From NCBI GenBank assembly GCA_964643355.1, contig CAZXPW010000014.1:1-64000 (forward strand): DNA of 64,000 nucleotides, in the 5' to 3' direction. The translations under genes were made by a program, and so were the position numbers. The notes below the pieces were generated by a model. It was not told the DNA's origin, did not search any database, and saw nothing but the letters and a program-made list of their open reading frames with translations. Source of the stretch: FEN-1350 sp964643355 (GTDB lineage Bacteria > Planctomycetota > Phycisphaerae > Sedimentisphaerales > Anaerohalosphaeraceae). Shown here in pieces: positions 60,466 through 64,000 of this stretch. The number at the start of each line of letters is the position of its first letter. The first letter of the stretch is position 1.

Positions 60466-61380
60466 TTACACCGTCCCGGCCGCACGATTCGTGGCCAGGC
60501 GGACGCCCCGCGATAGACCCTTGCGAATGGCGGCCGGCTTCGGGCAACCGAGATCGACTTCCGGGCAGACAGACAGATATCCATCCAGAAATCCCGCCAA
60601 TAGATAATCTCCGCATCCGACGGTGTGGCTGCCCTTCTGAATCTTCGGCGCTCGTTGAATCGTTTGGGAAAGGTCCGTCACCGCGATTGCCCCATGGCTC
60701 CCGCGACTGACAAGAACGATGTCCACGCAGTCGGTCAGTTTCCGGGCCGCAGTCCGGATCTCGATGGGTTGATCAACGATCGGTTGTTTCAATAATTCCG
60801 CCAGTTCCTCCACATTGGGCTTGATGATCCACAATCCCTCGTCAATGGCCGCATCCAGCGCCGGTCCTGAAGTATCCGCCACAAGGAGCGCCCCTCTGTT
60901 CGCACAGGTTCGGATCATCCGTATAAATTCACCCACGACATCATCCGGCACGGCCCCCGAAAATACGCAGATCGTTTGCTCGTTTACCATCGCGTCCAGT
61001 TCCCGCGTCAGCCGTCGCAGATTATTCGAAGTCGCCAGCGGATTGGGGCTGCGAAGGTGCATCTCGCGGTTTCGGGTTGTGTCGATCAGCGTGATGTTGC
61101 GCCGGACCTGGCCGGGCACGGCTGTAAACCGCGGCTCGATCTTCGGCCAGGCCCGCAAACTCGCCAGCGCCGATGGCAAGTCATCCTTTCCCCACAAGCC
61201 GGCGGCGATGGATCTGCGGCCCAGCCCGGCCAGCGCCCGGGAGACATTCAAGGCCTTGCCGGCCGGCGTCGCCGTCTGCCGCTCGATGGTCTGATGCCGC
61301 CCCCACTCGAATTCGGGGGCGAAACAGGCAATGTCCCAACTGGGACTGATGCCGATCGTGATGATCGTATGTTGAATCAT
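60466..61380 (-). CDS. PfkB-family sugar kinase (1-phosphofructokinase/tagatose-6-P kinase-like)
   Basis: 304 residues. Ribokinase fold: the N-terminal PAGKALNVSRALAGLG binds the sugar, VFSGAVPDD and WIIKPNVEELAELL match the phosphofructokinase-B subgroup, and the catalytic loop is HTVGCGDYLLAGFLDG (usual GAGD is GCGD here). SRGSHGAIAV precedes it. Expected substrate is fructose-1-phosphate, tagatose-6-phosphate or a similar hexose phosphate. Only 3 nt separate it from the upstream pseudopilin gene. Confidence 0.87.
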   Translation of the reverse strand: MIQHTIITIGISPSWDIACFAPEFEWGRHQTIERQTATPAGKALNVSRALAGLGRRSIAAGLWGKDDLPSALASLRAWPKIEPRFTAVPGQVRRNITLIDTTRNREMHLRSPNPLATSNNLRRLTRELDAMVNEQTICVFSGAVPDDVVGEFIRMIRTCANRGALLVADTSGPALDAAIDEGLWIIKPNVEELAELLKQPIVDQPIEIRTAARKLTDCVDIVLVSRGSHGAIAVTDLSQTIQRAPKIQKGSHTVGCGDYLLAGFLDGYLSVCPEVDLGCPKPAAIRKGLSRGVRLATNRAAGTV

Positions 61381-61383
61381 TCT

Positions 61384-62289
61384 TTAAATCGCCAAAAACG
61401 AATCGTCCGCCGACTTGGCGTCGTTGTCCTTGTTCCGCGAAGTCGGGTTGTTCCCGATGCGGATATCCTTCTCCGAGGGATTCTCCGTCGCCGAACAGAA
61501 GGTGTAGATATTGTCATGCTTGACGCCGACATCGGTGGTCTTGACATATTCGGAGTGGCCATCGGCAAACGCCACATTTTGCCCCTCGCGACCGTGGGCC
61601 ATCGCATTCGATTGTTGGATTTGTTCGCGGGTGATGGAGCTGTCGGAAAAGTACGGAGGCAACAGTGTAATATTCTTCATGGTATCTTTGTTGCTCGTAT
61701 CGGGCATGACAAAATCACCCAGTCGAAACCACGGACTCATGTCCGCGGCAACGGCAAAGCTGGCCGGTCGTTTTGATCCAGCCGGGAACTGCCCGTACGG
61801 ATTGTGCATCGCATAACTGACATGCTTGTACGGCTCAGCCCCAAAATCCCATAGTTCAACAAGATCAAGTTGATTTGAATTCCGTCCATCAAACATGGTT
61901 ACATTTTCATCTGTGCAACATGTAAACAAACCCGGGTGTGTATCCGCATACTTGACGAGCATATACCAACTTGCCGTGATGGTTCGTCCCACATTACTCT
62001 GATTACCACCCTCCTTGAAATCGGGCTTAGGAAGATCAAACGCAAATCCCAATTTCTTTGACCAGGGTCCTGTCCCCGGCAGTTGCGGAAATTGACCGTG
62101 ATAATCCGCGGCATAAACCGTCATTGCCGCTCCAAGGCCTCTCAAGTTTGTTCTACATACATCCCGTTGTTGTCTTTCGAGTCTCATCTGACTCAATGTT
62201 GATATTGACAACATCATTACGTAAAATAGTACTCCGATTATGACGACTGCCTCAATCAGGGTAATTGCGGTTTTTCTTTGCACAACCAT
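61384..62289 (-). CDS. type IV pilin/pseudopilin-like protein, paralogue of 8102-9061
   Basis: 301 residues. The short leader ends at Ala8, followed by ITLIEAVVIIGVLFYVMML with Glu at +5. Long blocks are shared with the protein at 8102: WSKKLGFA, GRTI(T/S)ASWY, PYKHVSYAMHNPYG, AADMSPWF, REGQNV.FADGHSEYVK and the tail ending DSFLAI. Exported and assembled, or anchored, by the type II secretion/type IV pilus route. It appears to head a short operon with the pfkB-type kinase. Confidence 0.83.
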   Translation of the reverse strand: MVVQRKTAITLIEAVVIIGVLFYVMMLSISTLSQMRLERQQRDVCRTNLRGLGAAMTVYAADYHGQFPQLPGTGPWSKKLGFAFDLPKPDFKEGGNQSNVGRTITASWYMLVKYADTHPGLFTCCTDENVTMFDGRNSNQLDLVELWDFGAEPYKHVSYAMHNPYGQFPAGSKRPASFAVAADMSPWFRLGDFVMPDTSNKDTMKNITLLPPYFSDSSITREQIQQSNAMAHGREGQNVAFADGHSEYVKTTDVGVKHDNIYTFCSATENPSEKDIRIGNNPTSRNKDNDAKSADDSFLAI

Positions 62290-62327
62290 TCTCCCTTCAA
62301 ATCCCCCGATTATTCAATTGATTCCTT

Positions 62328-62354
62328 ATCCGTGAAATCCGTGTAATCCGTGGT
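62328..62354. repeat. three tandem copies of a 9-nt ATCCGTGNN unit
   Basis: ATCCGTGAA, ATCCGTGTA and ATCCGTGGT with exact 9-nt period in the spacer between the genes at 61384-62289 and 62380-63243. Confidence 0.7.
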
Positions 62355-62379
62355 TCATGTTATTCCTGAATCCAACGGA

Positions 62380-63243
62380 TTATGCTAGTCTCACCTCTGG
62401 CCCGCAGCAGGCGGTCTGGTCGTGCAGTTCGATGACGCCGCCGAGGGTCTCATCCGCCGCCTCGGCCCCGAATGCCTCGATAAAATGACAGGTCCCCCAG
62501 CCCTTGCACCGCCGCTCGTAGTCCTCCTGCCACTTTCGATAGGCCTTCTCGTCCTTCGGGTTCTCCCACGGCCAGCGGTTCGGCGGCCGCCGACAATCGC
62601 ATCGCCAGGGTTTGGGCGTCAGCCGCGCCCGAAAACATTCCTGCTTCTGTGTCAGCTTGCGGTAGAGAGTATCGCAGCCGAGTTGGTCGAACATCGCCGC
62701 GATATCGGGCGAGTTGGGCTCGTAGAGATGATCCGTCATCAGCATCCGCAATCCCGCCGCCGTGCGATACAGCCGGAACGACCGCCGGGGATTTCGCGTC
62801 GCCCACTGCCGTACTCGTTGCATCGTCTCGGCCTGTGCAGCCGCGGCCTGCTCCCGCAGCTTCTTGGCCGAAAACAGCGCCTTAATCGAACCAAGCAGGC
62901 CCTTGGGCGTCGTATCGGGAAAATCCACATCCACAAAGCACACATTCGCCGCATTCAGCACCAGCGACCCATACCGGTTCCGCGTGATGATCGCCGCCGT
63001 GTTGCCCTCCTGGCTGTACGATTGCACGATCTCTTCCCGAAGCGGATGCTCCAGGTAATCGTAAGTGTTTGGAGTCCCCCCTTGGACGAAATGTTCGAAG
63101 ATTCTCCGCGCCCGCTCGGCCGCCATCGCCGTCGCCTCGGCCATATTCCCGAACGACCACCCCCACGCCCAAAACTTCAGCGTTTGCCCCTTGTGATCCT
63201 GTCCGCTGTGTTCTCCCCTGACCCAGTATTTCGGTATCCGCAT
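62380..63243 (-). CDS. conserved protein of unknown function
   Basis: 287 residues, no signal or membrane helix. Recognisable blocks are NVCFVDVDFPDTTP (acidic), FRLYRTAAGLRMLMTDHLYE, LGCDTLYRKLTQKQECFRAR followed by LTPKPWRCDCRRPPNRWPW, and a C-terminal IELHDQTACCGP. The DVDFP block followed by a basic YRT.AGLR block suggests a nucleotide- or nucleic-acid-processing active site such as a primase-like fold, but that is speculative. I recall similar hypothetical proteins in other bacteria without function. It begins the minus-strand side of the gap before asd. Confidence 0.6.
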   Translation of the reverse strand: MRIPKYWVRGEHSGQDHKGQTLKFWAWGWSFGNMAEATAMAAERARRIFEHFVQGGTPNTYDYLEHPLREEIVQSYSQEGNTAAIITRNRYGSLVLNAANVCFVDVDFPDTTPKGLLGSIKALFSAKKLREQAAAAQAETMQRVRQWATRNPRRSFRLYRTAAGLRMLMTDHLYEPNSPDIAAMFDQLGCDTLYRKLTQKQECFRARLTPKPWRCDCRRPPNRWPWENPKDEKAYRKWQEDYERRCKGWGTCHFIEAFGAEAADETLGGVIELHDQTACCGPEVRLA

Positions 63244-63779
63244 CTCTTGTCCTCGCTACAACATTCTCTGGTACCTTCGCATCCCACCGCTGACGACTCC
63301 AACGACTCTATATCCATTATCCCCCCAAAGCAAGTCAAATTCTCGTCTTGATGCCGCCGCGTCTGAAAAGTAGCGACAATCGGTTTGTGATCAGGGCAAA
63401 CCAGCAAGAATACCAATGGCTTTTCCAGCGGTTATGTTGAAGGAGACGGAGGTTACCTGGAAATTCCGCAGGGAGATTGACCAGGTCCACCGGTTTTGGG
63501 CTCGCCATATCGTGCATATAGTCGTTGTGCACCCGGCGATACAGCGTTGAGGGTCTCGTGGTTTTTCATCAGCCCGACGGTGTTGCTGTTCCAACAGATA
63601 AGACCCCTTTACCAAAACCGCGAAATCAACGAAAAATCCTTGCATTCGGCCCTCCAAATCGATATAAACTCGTGTTTTGTGTATTATACAACGCGAAATT
63701 ATTGGTTTTATGTCATTTACGCGATTTACGGAAATGCGACAAGTAGAATAAAGGGAGCATGAAAGGGAGCCGTGGCATC
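63244..63779. other. non-coding gap upstream of asd
   Basis: 536 nt with no frame that looks like a real gene on either strand; codon structure is poor and no RNA gene is recognised. Near its right end the near-palindrome TTGTGTATTATACAA (63677-63691) precedes asd by about 90 nt and could be part of its promoter/operator. Confidence 0.5.
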
Positions 63780-64000
63780 ATGAGCAAAAATGTGGCGATT
63801 GCCGGCGTGACCGGCGCGGTGGGGCAGGAATTTTTATCGATCCTGGAGCAGAGGAACTTTCCGATCCGGTCGATCCGGATGCTGGCCAGCAGCCGATCGG
63901 CCGGCAAAACGGTAACCTTCAAGGGCAAGCAATACCCGGTCGAAGTTCTCACGAAGGACAGCTTCAAGGGAATTGATATCGCCCTGTTCTCGGCGGGCGC
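63780..64000 (+). CDS. asd: aspartate-semialdehyde dehydrogenase, partial (runs off the right edge)
   Basis: 73 codons present. NADP-binding start NVAIAGVTGAVGQEFLSILE followed by RNFPIRSIRMLASSRSAGK and the strand DIALFSAG, the standard N-terminus of the Asd family. Catalyses reduction of aspartyl phosphate to the semialdehyde for lysine, DAP, threonine and methionine synthesis. AGGGAG lies about 10 nt upstream; an in-frame ATG seven codons earlier (63759) is an alternative start. Confidence 0.92.
   Translation, partial: MSKNVAIAGVTGAVGQEFLSILEQRNFPIRSIRMLASSRSAGKTVTFKGKQYPVEVLTKDSFKGIDIALFSAG

Noticed and set aside
63335..63660. Overlapping open frames before asd considered as a gene remnant
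   Set aside because: None keeps a recognisable motif across frames, codon structure is poor and no ribosome site fits; treated as non-coding.

Overview
The window looks like a chromosomal segment of a planctomycete, most likely of the Phycisphaerae/Sedimentisphaerales type. This is an inference from gene content, because no rRNA or marker gene is present. The pointers are many secreted carbohydrate-active proteins, two 3-keto-disaccharide-hydrolase (DUF1080) proteins, a ThuA-like protein, a giant GLUG-repeat protein and a LamG protein that both end in dockerin-like repeats, two pseudopilin-like proteins with the planctomycete 'ADGH' tail, Gfo/Idh/MocA oxidoreductases, and a soluble NAD-linked hydrogenase that fits an anaerobic fermenter. 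dapF and asd indicate diaminopimelate synthesis.

Layout. 1-3896 (minus): a tight four-gene run of an unassigned conserved protein, a HAD hydrolase, a secreted beta-sandwich-like protein and a partial ketopantoate reductase. 4098-5243: a Gfo/Idh/MocA oxidoreductase behind a recognisable promoter. 5290-7144: an AT-richer two-gene restriction-modification system whose methyltransferase carries a degenerate staphylococcal-nuclease-like domain, followed without a gap by an FkbM methyltransferase. 8102-10833: pseudopilin and polytopic membrane protein. 10941-11906: YhaM-like exoribonuclease. 12097-21887: a sugar-catabolic locus (two xylose-isomerase-like TIM barrels, Gfo/Idh/MocA, a mannose-6-phosphate-isomerase-like cupin, a GH2 lipoprotein and a clan-A glycosidase). 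21891-23379 (minus): iron-type alcohol dehydrogenase and antibiotic-biosynthesis-monooxygenase-like protein.

23421-28932 (minus): a complete hoxF-U-Y-H hydrogenase operon with its maturation protease and a terminal single-domain response regulator, closed by a good terminator. It is divergent from a rex gene, and a near-consensus Rex operator lies in the shared intergenic region. 30114-31671: dapF and an Rrf2-type regulator. 31750-39218: ThuA, SGNH-DUF1080 fusion, parallel beta-helix protein, HGSNAT-like membrane acyltransferase and a membrane-anchored unknown. 39333-40391: M42 peptidase. 40519-47212: divergent GLUG-dockerin and LamG-dockerin genes with clear promoters. 47239-50501: DUF1080 lipoprotein, unknown protein, class II aldolase family protein, a transposase remnant and tatD. 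50498-53866 (minus): Cof-type HAD, KtrA and an N-terminally extended KtrB. 53935-56659 (minus): pcm-recG. 56736-59837: lipoprotein, bioA, bioD. 59866-62289 (minus): mgtC, pfkB-type kinase and a second pseudopilin. 62380-63243: unknown conserved protein. 63780 onward: start of asd.

Working together: the Gfo/Idh/MocA enzymes, AP-endonuclease-2-like TIM barrels, DUF1080 proteins and ThuA fit an oxidative (3-keto-glycoside) route of glycan breakdown. NADH made in such fermentation could be re-oxidised by the HoxFUYH hydrogenase under Rex control. The most unusual items are the methyltransferase-SNase-like fusion in the restriction-modification system, the Rex/Hox control region, the response regulator at the end of the hox operon, and the voltage-sensor-like N-terminal extension on KtrB.
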